Source: Bacillota bacterium (GTDB lineage Bacteria; Bacillota; Clostridia; Lachnospirales; Lachnospiraceae). From it: 64,000 nucleotides of DNA. Of this stretch, positions 16,245-25,154 are shown one piece after another (the stretch's first letter is position 1; each line of letters starts with the position of its first letter). A model generated the notes under the pieces. The model saw only the letters and a program-made list of their open reading frames with translations. It searched no databases and was not told where the DNA came from. The translations under genes and the position numbers were made by a program. Where the stretch lies: contig JAEWQV010000010.1 in the NCBI GenBank assembly GCA_023399055.1, positions 916,112 through 980,111 on the forward strand, in the 5' to 3' direction.

Positions 16245-17024
16245 CTAACCCGTTACAATATTAAGCATGTCCATTGATTTAAAGGTATGCTCTATATGGC
16301 TAGTAAGATAACCTTTTACTACATATTTTAATTCTTCCAAAACCTCATCTGTTACTTGGAAAGAATATAGTTTTTCAATTTCCTGCGATATTATGTATTG
16401 CATGGCATAAAGCGTTGAGGTATTAATAAGCCTCGCATTCTTATCCTGTATTCTACATGCATCACACAATATCCCTGAATCTCGGGTGCTAAAGTAATAA
16501 CGGTTGGCTTGCTGTAATTGTACCTCGTCATTATTACTTTTGTTCTTTTCGCATTTCATACATCCAAATACCTGCGGCGCCTCACCGTTAAGTGCCATAA
16601 TTTTTAGTTCAAATACAGCACGTATAAGCTCCTTCGATATCTTATTTCTAGTTAAGACCCTCAGCGTCTGGTATAAAAGCTTAAGAATTTGTTTTTCGTC
16701 ATTGTTTTCTTTAGTCATATAATCTGCAAATTCACAGAAATAAAATCCATAGCATAAGCCGTCAAAATCATCCCTAAGCTCACTAAAGTAATTTGAGATT
16801 TCAGAAGAAGCAATACTATAGGAAGATCTACCGCCATAAAGAGCAAATTCGCCAAAAGCAAACGGTTGGCAGCACGCCAATAAGGCGCTGTTAGGTTTCT
16901 TAGCGCCTTTTGCGAATGCTGTTATTTTACCCATTTCCTTCGTTAGCAAAACCAAACGTTTGTCATAATCACCAACAGGCATGGCCGATAGAACCATCCC
17001 CGTCACGGTAGTTGATACCGGCAC
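16245..17024 (-). CDS. recO: DNA repair protein RecO
   Basis: RecO helps load RecA in the RecFOR gap-repair pathway and anneals single-stranded DNA. The N-terminal OB-fold is recognisable from TVTGMVLSAMPVGDYDKRLVLLTKEMGK, followed by FAKGAKKPNS. A helical C-terminal part carries the usual zinc site, CMKC (about 178) and CDAC (about 206). The likely start is GTG at 17024 with AAGG 8 bases upstream; another GTG lies at 17033. The start overlaps the end of the YqzL-like gene, suggesting translational coupling. The order era - yqzL - recO is conserved in Firmicutes. Confidence 0.92.
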   Translation of the reverse strand: MPVSTTVTGMVLSAMPVGDYDKRLVLLTKEMGKITAFAKGAKKPNSALLACCQPFAFGEFALYGGRSSYSIASSEISNYFSELRDDFDGLCYGFYFCEFADYMTKENNDEKQILKLLYQTLRVLTRNKISKELIRAVFELKIMALNGEAPQVFGCMKCEKNKSNNDEVQLQQANRYYFSTRDSGILCDACRIQDKNARLINTSTLYAMQYIISQEIEKLYSFQVTDEVLEELKYVVKGYLTSHIEHTFKSMDMLNIVTG

Positions 17025-17184
17025 TAACTCCACCTTCTTTTTCTAGGTCCAAATGCTGCATTGCACTCTCTATGCCCGGCAGGAAGTCATCCATAGCTTC
17101 TTCCTGCGTACAGGCAATGTAATGTAAGTAGTCGTCAATTTTTCCAGTTTTGACAAATTTGTTCCAAAAATCATAATTCTTCAT
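16969..17184 (-). CDS. YqzL-like small protein
   Basis: This 71-residue protein begins MKNYDFWNKFVKTGKIDDYLHY, which fits the short YqzL family found just upstream of recO in bacilli. The ATG at 17184 has AGGGGG 6 bases upstream, better than in-frame starts further up. Its last 56 bases overlap recO in another frame. A C-terminal Gly/Asp-rich tail (INYRDGDGSIGHACW) is longer than in Bacillus YqzL. Function is unknown; position suggests a link to era/recO expression. Confidence 0.65.
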   Translation of the reverse strand: MKNYDFWNKFVKTGKIDDYLHYIACTQEEAMDDFLPGIESAMQHLDLEKEGGVSAGINYRDGDGSIGHACW

Positions 17185-17363
17185 AATGAGCCCCCTAACC
17201 ATGATCAAGAAGAGCTTAGCTCTCTGAACGTTGTTAATATGTCCTGATAATCTGTTGTACTTTTTCCTTATCAGTTATATCTTTAGGTTTCCCATTTTAA
17301 ATCTAATTAAACTGGTTAGAATCCCCAATTGTAATTTATTATAAAAAATTATTATAATTTACT

Positions 17364-18281
17364 CTATTCGTCTCTTCCATACCCATAGTTCTTCATTAAG
17401 AAATCACTGTCTCTCCAGTCCTTCTTAACTTTAACCCAAAGTTGCAGATTAACTCTGCAATCTAATAGGTTCTCTATTTCTCTTCTTGCTTGAGTACCAA
17501 TCTGTTTTAGCATAGCGCCAGCCTTGCCAATGATGATACCTTTGTGGGAATCTCTTTCACAGACAATTGTTGCATCTATATCTATCATTGGAGGATTATT
17601 GTTAGTTTGCGGACGTTCTTTCATACGCTCAATACTTACTGCAATTCCATGGGGAATTTCATCATCCAGAAGACGAAGAGCCTTCTCACGCACTAACTCA
17701 GCAACGATTTGTCGCTCCGGTTGATCTGTTACAGTATCTTCATCATAATACTGTGGTCCTTCCGGAAGATAATGATAGAGTTCTTCCAATAATACTTTTG
17801 TATTTTCACCCTTAAGTGCAGATACTGGAATGATTTCGGCAAACTTACAGATATCCTTATATGCAGCGATAAAAGTTAGAATTTCTTCTTTTTTCACTGT
17901 ATCAATTTTATTAATAACAAGAAATACCGGCGTCTTAACCTTGCCCAGCTGTTCTGCTATTTTTTGTTCACCTGCTCCTATAAAGGTTGAGGGTTCTACC
18001 AACCAGAGAACTACATCTACTTCGCTCATAGTTCTCTGTGCCACATTCACCATATATTCACCAAGTTTATTCTTCGCCTTATGAATTCCAGGAGTATCCA
18101 GGAAAATCACCTGACCCCTTTCATCCGTATAAACTGTCTGAATGCGATTTCTTGTTGTCTGAGGTTTATCAGAGGTAATCGCTATCTTCTGCCCTATCAA
18201 CTGATTCATTAATGTTGACTTACCTACGTTTGGGCGGCCGATTAATGTGACAAACCCTGATTTGTACTTTGTTTCTTTCAT
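17364..18281 (-). CDS. era: Era GTPase, 16S rRNA maturation
   Basis: Era binds the 3' end of 16S rRNA and assists 30S assembly. The 305-residue protein has the G1 loop GRPNVGKST (about 16), G3 DTPG (about 62), G4 NKID (about 127), and a C-terminal KH domain with HKGIIIGKAGAMLK (about 238). The length is typical. It starts 24 bases after the M16C peptidase stop and is probably in the same transcript, with yqzL/recO after a 179-base gap. Confidence 0.97.
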   Translation of the reverse strand: MKETKYKSGFVTLIGRPNVGKSTLMNQLIGQKIAITSDKPQTTRNRIQTVYTDERGQVIFLDTPGIHKAKNKLGEYMVNVAQRTMSEVDVVLWLVEPSTFIGAGEQKIAEQLGKVKTPVFLVINKIDTVKKEEILTFIAAYKDICKFAEIIPVSALKGENTKVLLEELYHYLPEGPQYYDEDTVTDQPERQIVAELVREKALRLLDDEIPHGIAVSIERMKERPQTNNNPPMIDIDATIVCERDSHKGIIIGKAGAMLKQIGTQARREIENLLDCRVNLQLWVKVKKDWRDSDFLMKNYGYGRDE

Positions 18282-18305
18282 CCTTATTCCTTAACCTTTC
18301 CACGC

Positions 18306-21251
18306 TTAATTGGACTTCATTAAGCTCTTTACTTCCTTAAACATATCTTTGTTCGCATTGATCTTTTCTTCACTACCAATGACACAGATGTTTCCTGCAT
18401 CAACCACTGCTTTTACAGCACTGTGCAGCTTTCTGATATCTTCTACCGTGGCGTTGCGAACTTCATCACGTTCTTTCTGTAGTTCCTCTTCTGATATACC
18501 TGCAATGTACATGCTAAGGGAACGTTTACCTTTTGCCTGTGGAGTTAAAGGAGTATCCAGTGAACTGAAAGTTCCGATAATATACTTTGTAATATCTCTT
18601 TCCTCTGCAGAGAAATTCTTGATATATTCCACCGCATTTTCATAAACCAAATTAGTTTCTTTCAGGTTAGGATCACGATAAGAGGTAAAATACGCATCTC
18701 CATCCACGCCGGAGAAGCCGCACATACATCCATAGGCTCCACCTTTTACTCTGACATTTACCCAGAGGTAGTCATAGCTAAGGATTGTCTTTAACACTCG
18801 CATTGCTCCGGTATATTCAAAACCTTCCTGTAAGAAATTACCCACTCTTGCTACATACTGAACCTGCATTGCAGTTTTAAAGCCTTCATTGAGACATTGT
18901 GGCTTTAATTCCGAAGTATCATAAGCTTCAAACAGCTTAGCGTCCGCACTTACAGGTAAATGGTTACAGAAGGTATGGAATTTATCTTTAAAAATATCCA
19001 GTCCTTCTTCGTCTGCAGTTATGCTGACCATAAGATTTTCTTTTGTGAAAATCATCTGCATTAACTCTTTCATTTTAGCAATTGCTATTGGAGCCTTTGC
19101 AGCAAAATTATCGGATAAATCCTCAATAAATTTATATAAGGCAATTCCAGTCGTTGTTTCTTTAAATAATCCATGAGCAGAATAATAAGACATAGCACGG
19201 TCAACTGCAACGGTATGACCGGAGGAGTTAAAATTCATTTGAAGCTTAGATTTCATTTCTCCAATAATTTCTTTCAAACGTTTAGTATCCTCAAGCTTTG
19301 TACCAAATACAACCTCTTCCATCAGTCTAAAAACTTCTGCTAGCTTATCATAAAGTACCTTTGTTGTAAACTCAAATACTGGATAATACTGTTCCTGACT
19401 TCCTTTGATTGAAAAGCTTCTTACATTGGTAGACATACCACCTGTATGAATATTTACTTCATTGGAAAGTTCCAAATACGAATAATTCTTTGTATCCACA
19501 TACCCCAGAACAAAGGATAATAAAGAAGCATAAGGTAATAAATCCTTTGGCAAACCCTTAATATTATAGAGGAAGCGAAGGTAAGCTATTTTATTCGTAT
19601 GGACATCATGGTGAATGACCTTGACATCCTCAAGTTTTAATTCTTGGTTAAATAGAGGTTCAATTTCCTTACCAATATCTTCTCTTGTAAGCAAAGGAAT
19701 TTGTTCTAATTCTTCCTTAGTAGAGGGTTGTTCCTGGAACTTTCGAAGTTCTGCGGTTTCTTGTATGATTTTTTGAATTTCGTCTTTTGATAGGGATGCC
19801 TTATACTCTGCAAGTGTCTTTCTAATTGCTGCTTCCTTCTCATTATTTAAGCCTTTCTTGGGCTTAAGGGTTACGAGAGAGGAATGCTTATTATCTAGCA
19901 AATAGTCCTTAATTACTTTCTCATAGTAACCAGTACCGATCTTCTCCTTTAAGAATTCATAACCAGTGGAATCTTTAAGGTGAAGAAATGGCTTCTTATC
20001 ATCATACAACCAGCTACTCATGGCTCTCAGCCCATACAATAACCCTTTGGGGAACTGTCCATAATCCGCTTCTCTGTATTTGAATTCATAATAATTAATT
20101 GCTGCACGAAGTGATTTTTCATCAATCCCCTTTGCAATAAGATTAGATAGAACATCACGAACAATCCCAATTAATTGATCCTTTTTCTCTGCCTCCGAGT
20201 TCTTTGCTATAATTAAAAAGGTAGGCTGCATAATCTCATCTTCCAGACCACCAATAATATCACTGCCGATACCTGCATCCAGAAGAGCCTGTTTAATTGG
20301 TGCACCAGGGGCTTGTAATAATACATAGTCAAGAATCTGGAAGGTTAGCATAAGTTCTTTATCCAGAGTATTGCCTACGACACAGTTTAAACTTAGGTAA
20401 GTGTTGTCTGCATCTAATTCATCTTCACTTAAAGAATAATATGCCTCTACTTCTCGTAGCGCTGTAAAGCCTTTTTGTGGCTTAACTTCTGAATCTACTG
20501 ATAGTCTACCATATTGGTTAAGATATTCCTTATCCAACCAATCCAAACGCTCGGTGAAGTCCATATCTCCATATAAATAGATATAACTGTTGGAAGGATG
20601 ATAGTAAGTTCTATGAAACTCTAAAAATTCCTCATAGGTAAGCTCCAGTATATGATCTGGATCACCACCCGATTCCACACCATAAGTAGTATCTGGGAAT
20701 AAGGAATTCTGAATAAAACGGAATAACCTTGACTCTGGGGAAGAAAAGGCACCTTTCATTTCATTATAAACAACGCCATTATAAATCAGGTCAGCATCCT
20801 CATTCTCTAATTCATAGTGCCAGCCTTCCTGCATAAAGATTTCTTTTTTCTGATAGATGTTTGGATGAAATACAGCATCCATATAAACATGCATTAAGTT
20901 TTTAAAATCCTGATCATTCATACTGGCAACCGGATACAAGGTTTTATCCGGATAAGTCATAGCATTTAAAAACGTATTAAGAGAACCCTTCGCCAACTCA
21001 ACAAAAGGATCCTTTGCAGGAAAGTTCTTAGAACCACATAGTACGGAATGCTCGATAATATGTGCAACACCGGTGCTGTTAACAGGCGGTGTACGAAAGC
21101 CAATGGAAAACACTTTATTGTTATCATCATTTTCAATTAAAACAACTCTGGCACCTGTCTTTTTGTGTGACAGAACCTTTCCTACTCCGTTCATGTCTTC
21201 AAGTTTTTCCTCAAATATGAATTCATATGAGGAGGGTATTTCATATTTCAT
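18306..21251 (-). CDS. M16C family zinc metalloprotease (presequence-protease-like)
   Basis: This 981-residue protein is a full M16C/insulinase-family peptidase related to PreP and HypA, which degrade peptides inside a closed chamber. The inverted zinc motif is HIIEH (His about 64, Glu 67, His 68) followed by SVLCGSKNFPAKDPF; a third ligand is likely the Glu in YNEMKGAFSS. The two homologous halves fit the family layout. The start at 21251 has GGAGGT 7 bases upstream, better than an in-frame start at 21266. No signal peptide is seen, so it is cytoplasmic. It heads the series leading to era and recO. Confidence 0.92.
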   Translation of the reverse strand: MKYEIPSSYEFIFEEKLEDMNGVGKVLSHKKTGARVVLIENDDNNKVFSIGFRTPPVNSTGVAHIIEHSVLCGSKNFPAKDPFVELAKGSLNTFLNAMTYPDKTLYPVASMNDQDFKNLMHVYMDAVFHPNIYQKKEIFMQEGWHYELENEDADLIYNGVVYNEMKGAFSSPESRLFRFIQNSLFPDTTYGVESGGDPDHILELTYEEFLEFHRTYYHPSNSYIYLYGDMDFTERLDWLDKEYLNQYGRLSVDSEVKPQKGFTALREVEAYYSLSEDELDADNTYLSLNCVVGNTLDKELMLTFQILDYVLLQAPGAPIKQALLDAGIGSDIIGGLEDEIMQPTFLIIAKNSEAEKKDQLIGIVRDVLSNLIAKGIDEKSLRAAINYYEFKYREADYGQFPKGLLYGLRAMSSWLYDDKKPFLHLKDSTGYEFLKEKIGTGYYEKVIKDYLLDNKHSSLVTLKPKKGLNNEKEAAIRKTLAEYKASLSKDEIQKIIQETAELRKFQEQPSTKEELEQIPLLTREDIGKEIEPLFNQELKLEDVKVIHHDVHTNKIAYLRFLYNIKGLPKDLLPYASLLSFVLGYVDTKNYSYLELSNEVNIHTGGMSTNVRSFSIKGSQEQYYPVFEFTTKVLYDKLAEVFRLMEEVVFGTKLEDTKRLKEIIGEMKSKLQMNFNSSGHTVAVDRAMSYYSAHGLFKETTTGIALYKFIEDLSDNFAAKAPIAIAKMKELMQMIFTKENLMVSITADEEGLDIFKDKFHTFCNHLPVSADAKLFEAYDTSELKPQCLNEGFKTAMQVQYVARVGNFLQEGFEYTGAMRVLKTILSYDYLWVNVRVKGGAYGCMCGFSGVDGDAYFTSYRDPNLKETNLVYENAVEYIKNFSAEERDITKYIIGTFSSLDTPLTPQAKGKRSLSMYIAGISEEELQKERDEVRNATVEDIRKLHSAVKAVVDAGNICVIGSEEKINANKDMFKEVKSLMKSN

Positions 21252-21312
21252 GTCGTTAACCTCCATATTTCATGTATTAAATAAGTATTGCAGTATTCTT
21301 ATCATTTATTTG

Positions 21313-21487
21313 TAACTGTTCAGAACCAAGCAGAATATTTAAGAATTAGCTGTGAAGCTTGCTTTCTTAAGATAATTTTTATACAAGATGAAACAACAAG
21401 TCGTTTCACTTGTCATGAATATTCATGTTTGGCGAGAGCCAAACAGCGAGGAAACCTCAGATTTTCGAGCTTAGTTCTGAATAGTTA
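21313..21487. repeat. Family-1 dispersed repeat, 175 bp with inverted ends (MITE-like)
   Basis: The ends TAACTGTTCAGAACCAAG (21313-21330) and CTTAGTTCTGAATAGTTA (21470-21487) are inverted repeats matching at 16 of 18 positions. Inside are an ACAAG(A)TGAAAC...GTTTCACTTGT hairpin and GTTTGGC-GAGA-GCCAAAC. A second full copy lies at 47099-47274. It is too short to code, so it is a non-autonomous or structural repeat. Confidence 0.8.
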
Positions 21488-21613
21488 CATTTTTTTATAT
21501 ATGTATCAGTATGGTAATTTATAGTATGTGCTTATTCATAATAACATAGAAATATTAATTTGTCATTTCCTACCTGCGTATTCTTTTATATCAAATTACG
21601 TGCTTTTATTTAA

Positions 21614-21932
21614 ATTGTAGTAACAGTTTAGCTATATAAGCATTCTTCTTGCTTGCTAATTGTAGTAGCAGTTTAGCCTTTAGCTCGATTTTGCTTCGCT
21701 TCATCTCGCTTTGTCAGAACGCTCTGCAAGTTTATGATGCAATATGTATTTGAAAGCAAGCTTTCATATTTCTACCCAAATTGTGGCAACAGCTTAGCCC
21801 CCAAGCTCGATTCCGCTTCGCTCCATCTCGCTTGGGCAGAGCGACCTACAAGGTTATGACACATAGGAAGTCGAAAGCAAGCTTTCACTTCCTATGTATC
21901 ATAACCTTGCAGGTCTAAACTGTTACTACAAT
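21614..21932. repeat. Cluster of family-2 repeats with a 29-bp near-perfect stem
   Basis: Three starts of the unit ATTGTAGTAACAGTTTAG occur at 21614, 21659 and 21780. The last is complete: its ends at 21780-21797 and 21915-21932 are inverted repeats (15 of 18). Within it, 21843-21871 pairs with 21887-21915 at 27 of 29 positions, extended by GAAAG-CAAG-CTTTC in the loop. Related copies are at 16128-16206 and 40253-40300. With the family-1 copy this fills the otherwise gene-free 21252-22041. Confidence 0.75.
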
Positions 21933-21955
21933 ATTACAAAATATAACAATAATGT

Positions 21956-21984
21956 TTGACATTTTTATACTCATATGTTAAATT
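21956..21984 (+). promoter_or_regulatory. Cold-shock gene promoter
   Basis: TTGACA (21956-21961) and TAAATT (21979-21984) are separated by 17 bases, leaving about a 50-base leader before the csp ATG. The perfect -35 and optimal spacing fit a strong housekeeping promoter. Confidence 0.7.
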
Positions 21985-22041
21985 TATACTATCATTACTA
22001 ATAGAAGTAATGCAATCTTATTATGTTTTTAGGAGGCTTTT

Positions 22042-22242
22042 ATGAAGACGGGAACAGTTAAATGGTTTAACGCTAAAAAAGGTTTTGGTTTTATTTCCGA
22101 TGAAGAAGGCAATGACGTTTTCGTACATTTCTCAGCGCTTAAAATGGACGGCTTCAAGGTTCTTGAAGAAGGCGAGAAAGTATCATTTGAAGTAGTTAAG
22201 GGTGATAAAGGCCCTCAGGCTGCTAATGTAACAAGGTTATAA
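22042..22242 (+). CDS. Cold-shock protein, CspA family
   Basis: The 66-residue protein is a single cold-shock OB-fold that binds single-stranded RNA/DNA. It carries the RNP1 motif KGFGFI and the RNP2-like motif VFVHFS. It has its own promoter, an AGGAGG site and a downstream terminator, so it is monocistronic. Its exact paralogue letter cannot be assigned. Confidence 0.96.
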   Translation: MKTGTVKWFNAKKGFGFISDEEGNDVFVHFSALKMDGFKVLEEGEKVSFEVVKGDKGPQAANVTRL

Positions 22243-22419
22243 TCCAAGCAACCGAGAGTAATTTTTAATATATATGTATACATATCTAGTAATCTTGCAA
22301 TAAGCAGTAGCAATCCGCATGAATTGTAGGTTAAGAAACCATACGTCTTATGTTTAGCAACGATTGTATAAGCATCATATTTTAAAAGTTATTGATAAGG
22401 ACAGATTGTAGCAGAAAAC

Positions 22420-22448
22420 AGGGATGAGGTCGTAAGACACTCATCCCT
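22420..22448 (+). terminator. Terminator between csp and purH (both strands possible)
   Basis: AGGGATGAG (22420-22428) pairs perfectly with CTCATCCCT (22440-22448), extended inside by GTC/GAC, followed by TTTTAT. It is 178 bases beyond csp and 30 bases from the purH stop, so it may serve both converging genes. Confidence 0.65.
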
Positions 22449-22477
22449 TTTATATGAATTTTATTTTCCCAGCTAAA

Positions 22478-24031
22478 TTAGTGTTTAAAATGTCTCATTC
22501 CAGTAAATACCATGGCAATGCCATATTCATTACACTTCTTAATAGAATCCTCATCTCTATTAGAACCACCAGGCTGAATAATTGCTGTGATTCCAGCTTG
22601 ATGAGCTGCTTCTACACAATCATCAAATGGGAAAAATGCATCGGAAGCAAGTACTGCTCCTTGGGTTGCTCCTTCTCCAATGAGCTCCTGCGCATGTTCA
22701 ATGGACTGCTTAGTTGCCCAAATTCTATTTACCTGCCCTGGTCCAATTCCAACGGACTGCAAATCTTTTGCTAACGCAATTCCGTTAGACTTAACAAATT
22801 TAACTACACGCCAAGCAAATAATAAATCCTGCATTTCTTTTTGGGATGGGGTTCGATCAGTTACTACCTTTAACTCTTCCTCATTTAATAATTTACTATC
22901 AACAGTCTGAACAATCAGTCCACCATTTACCTTTTTAAGATCATAGCAAGTTTCATTCTGGGGCACTTCAATATCCTTAAGCTCTAACACCCTGATGTTC
23001 TTTTTTAAAGTTAGAACTTCAAGTGCTTCTTTCTCATAGGAAGGTGCTACTATAACCTCCAGGAAGATCAGCTTCATATCATTTGCCATCTCAAGGGTTA
23101 CTTCTCGATTACATACTACAATCCCACCAAAGATGGAGGTTTTATCTGCTTCATAGGCTTTCTTCCAAGCCTTTGTAATATCTTCCGCGCTGCCAACACC
23201 ACAAGGATTGCCATGCTTACAAGCAACCACAGTTGGCTCGGTAAATTCCTTTAACAGCTCTAACGCACCATTGGTATCATTAATATTATTAAAGGATAAC
23301 TCTTTGCCGTTTAACTGAACAGCGTCTGTAATTGAACCCTTCTTCTTACCAATTTCACGGTAAAAGGCTGCTGCCTGATGAGGATTTTCACCATATCTCA
23401 TATCCTGAACCTTTTCAAAGGTCATTGTCAAAGTCTCGGGTAATTCCTTATCATTTCTTTCCTTTTTAAGATAATCTGCAATCATGGTGTCATAGGAAGA
23501 AGTATGCATAAATACCTTCTGCATCAGGTAGAACTTAGTATCAAGAGATACCTCTTTTTTCTCCTTTAATTCCGTTAGCACGGCTTCGTAGTCACGAGGG
23601 TCTACAACAACAGCAACATCCTGATAATTCTTAGCCGCAGAACGTAACATAGTTGGTCCGCCAATATCTATATTTTCAACTGCTTCGTGTCTTTCTACCT
23701 TCTCTTTAAGAATTGTTGCCTTAAACGGATATAAATTTACAACAACAAGGTCAATTGTCTCCACCTTCAAATCGGCTAACTGCTGCATATGGGCAGGATT
23801 GCTTCTCATCGCAAGTAAACCAGCGTGTACCATGGGGTGCAGGGTCTTTACTCGTCCATCCAGGCACTCTGGAAATCCAGTCAATTCAGAGATTTCCATT
23901 GCGGCAATATCAGCTTCCTTCAATTTGGCATAGGTACCTCCAGTGGATATAATGTCAATTCCTAGGGCAACCAACTCTTTTGAAAATTCAATAATTCCTG
24001 TCTTATCCGAAACACTGATTAATGCTCTCAT
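22478..24031 (-). CDS. purH: Bifunctional AICAR transformylase / IMP cyclohydrolase
   Basis: PurH performs the last two steps of IMP synthesis, formylating AICAR with 10-formyl-THF and closing the ring. The 517-residue length is normal. The N-terminal MGS-like domain shows ALISVSDKTGI and ISTGGTYAKL. The C-terminal transformylase shows LRYGENPHQ-type sequence (MRYGENPHQAAAF), the CKHGNPCGV block and SDAFFPFDD near the end. The gene stands alone here, apart from other pur genes but 6-7 kb from guaB. Confidence 0.96.
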   Translation of the reverse strand: MRALISVSDKTGIIEFSKELVALGIDIISTGGTYAKLKEADIAAMEISELTGFPECLDGRVKTLHPMVHAGLLAMRSNPAHMQQLADLKVETIDLVVVNLYPFKATILKEKVERHEAVENIDIGGPTMLRSAAKNYQDVAVVVDPRDYEAVLTELKEKKEVSLDTKFYLMQKVFMHTSSYDTMIADYLKKERNDKELPETLTMTFEKVQDMRYGENPHQAAAFYREIGKKKGSITDAVQLNGKELSFNNINDTNGALELLKEFTEPTVVACKHGNPCGVGSAEDITKAWKKAYEADKTSIFGGIVVCNREVTLEMANDMKLIFLEVIVAPSYEKEALEVLTLKKNIRVLELKDIEVPQNETCYDLKKVNGGLIVQTVDSKLLNEEELKVVTDRTPSQKEMQDLLFAWRVVKFVKSNGIALAKDLQSVGIGPGQVNRIWATKQSIEHAQELIGEGATQGAVLASDAFFPFDDCVEAAHQAGITAIIQPGGSNRDEDSIKKCNEYGIAMVFTGMRHFKH

Positions 24032-24235
24032 GGCTTGTCTCCCTCATATTTCTATCTTTATTTGAAGTGCAACTATTCTTTTACTATAGAAAATACTACA
24101 TCATTCTATTTCTTATTTCAATTCATAAATACTTATGTATCTTATTGCAAATTCTAATATATATAAGTTTCGTTTCTTGTTTATTATATATCAAAAATAA
24201 AGTGCTTATATGTGGAAATTTACTAAAATGCAATA

Positions 24236-24264
24236 TTGCAATCACTTGCAAATTATACTATAAT
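24236..24264 (+). promoter_or_regulatory. Promoter for the DUF1461 gene
   Basis: TTGCAA (24236-24241) and a perfect TATAAT (24259-24264) are 17 bases apart, about 85 bases before the chosen start. The remaining 24032-24235 is AT-rich and shows no gene or recognisable riboswitch. Confidence 0.65.
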
Positions 24265-24348
24265 TCGTTTGAGACTTAATTATAGTGCATAGCTATGCCA
24301 AAAAATATTTGGTCCAAAGTACAGTTACTCAGAAAGGCGATTATCAGT

Positions 24349-25020
24349 ATGAAACGTTTTAAGATTACGGATATAGTAATTGGAATTGTATTTACACTTT
24401 TGTTCATCTCCCTAAGCGTTGTATTCACAATTAACTTTAGACCGCTTTATTATATGGATGTTGGTTTACTGAAGATTGAAGCTGCCTCCGGACTACCAAA
24501 GTCTGAAATACTTCAAAATTATAATGCTTTAATTGATTATTCCTCTCCCTTCTTCAAAGGATCTCTTGAGTTCCCAACTCTAGCGGCTTCTGAAAGTGGT
24601 TTGCAGCATTTTGTCGAGGTGAAAAATATTTTTACTTCATTTTATTACCTCGCAGCCTTTACCTTAATCATTGCTGTCATTATTATTGTATATAAGAAAA
24701 AGAAAGGTGACTTTAGTTACTTACTTGTCTCTTCTATAACCGCAGTTGTATTACCTTTATTAATTGCATTTTTTATGGCTCTGGATTTTGACCGTGCCTT
24801 CCTATTATTTCATAAATTGTTTTTCAAAAATGACTACTGGCTTTTTGACCCTGCCACTGATCCAGTTATTATGATGCTTCCGGACAGTTTCTTTCTTCAC
24901 TGTGCCCTGCTTATTATAGTTATCGTATTGCTATTTAGTGCAGCCTTTGCCGTTCTTTATTTCTGGAAACGAACACACTCCAGTATAAAATACCGCCATA
25001 ACAGTAAATTGCATTTTTAA
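24349..25020 (+). CDS. TIGR01906/DUF1461 integral membrane protein
   Basis: The protein has four or five membrane segments and conserved DUF1461 blocks. These are the LQHFVEVKNIF stretch before the second membrane segment, and FHKLFFKNDYWLFDP followed by LPDSFFLH. The ATG at 24349 has AGAAAGG about 10 bases upstream; an in-frame ATG at 24295 has none. The family is common in Firmicutes but its function is not established. It precedes pyk by 134 bases and may be co-transcribed. Confidence 0.8.
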   Translation: MKRFKITDIVIGIVFTLLFISLSVVFTINFRPLYYMDVGLLKIEAASGLPKSEILQNYNALIDYSSPFFKGSLEFPTLAASESGLQHFVEVKNIFTSFYYLAAFTLIIAVIIIVYKKKKGDFSYLLVSSITAVVLPLLIAFFMALDFDRAFLLFHKLFFKNDYWLFDPATDPVIMMLPDSFFLHCALLIIVIVLLFSAAFAVLYFWKRTHSSIKYRHNSKLHF

Positions 25021-25154
25021 TACATTTCATGAAATTATATGTTTACCTTCATTTACTCTGATTGCAGCGGTTCGAAGGAACCGATGAATATAATATTTAA
25101 CTATACCCCGCCTCATTAACTAAAGCTGTCCTTAACAGCAGAATGGAGATTTAT

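Noticed and set aside
21600..21935. A CRISPR array
   Set aside because: The repeats are irregularly spaced, of unequal length and form long inverted stems, and there are no uniform spacers or cas genes.
24032..24348. A purine riboswitch upstream of purH
   Set aside because: No matching three-way junction or conserved loop sequences were found on the minus strand.
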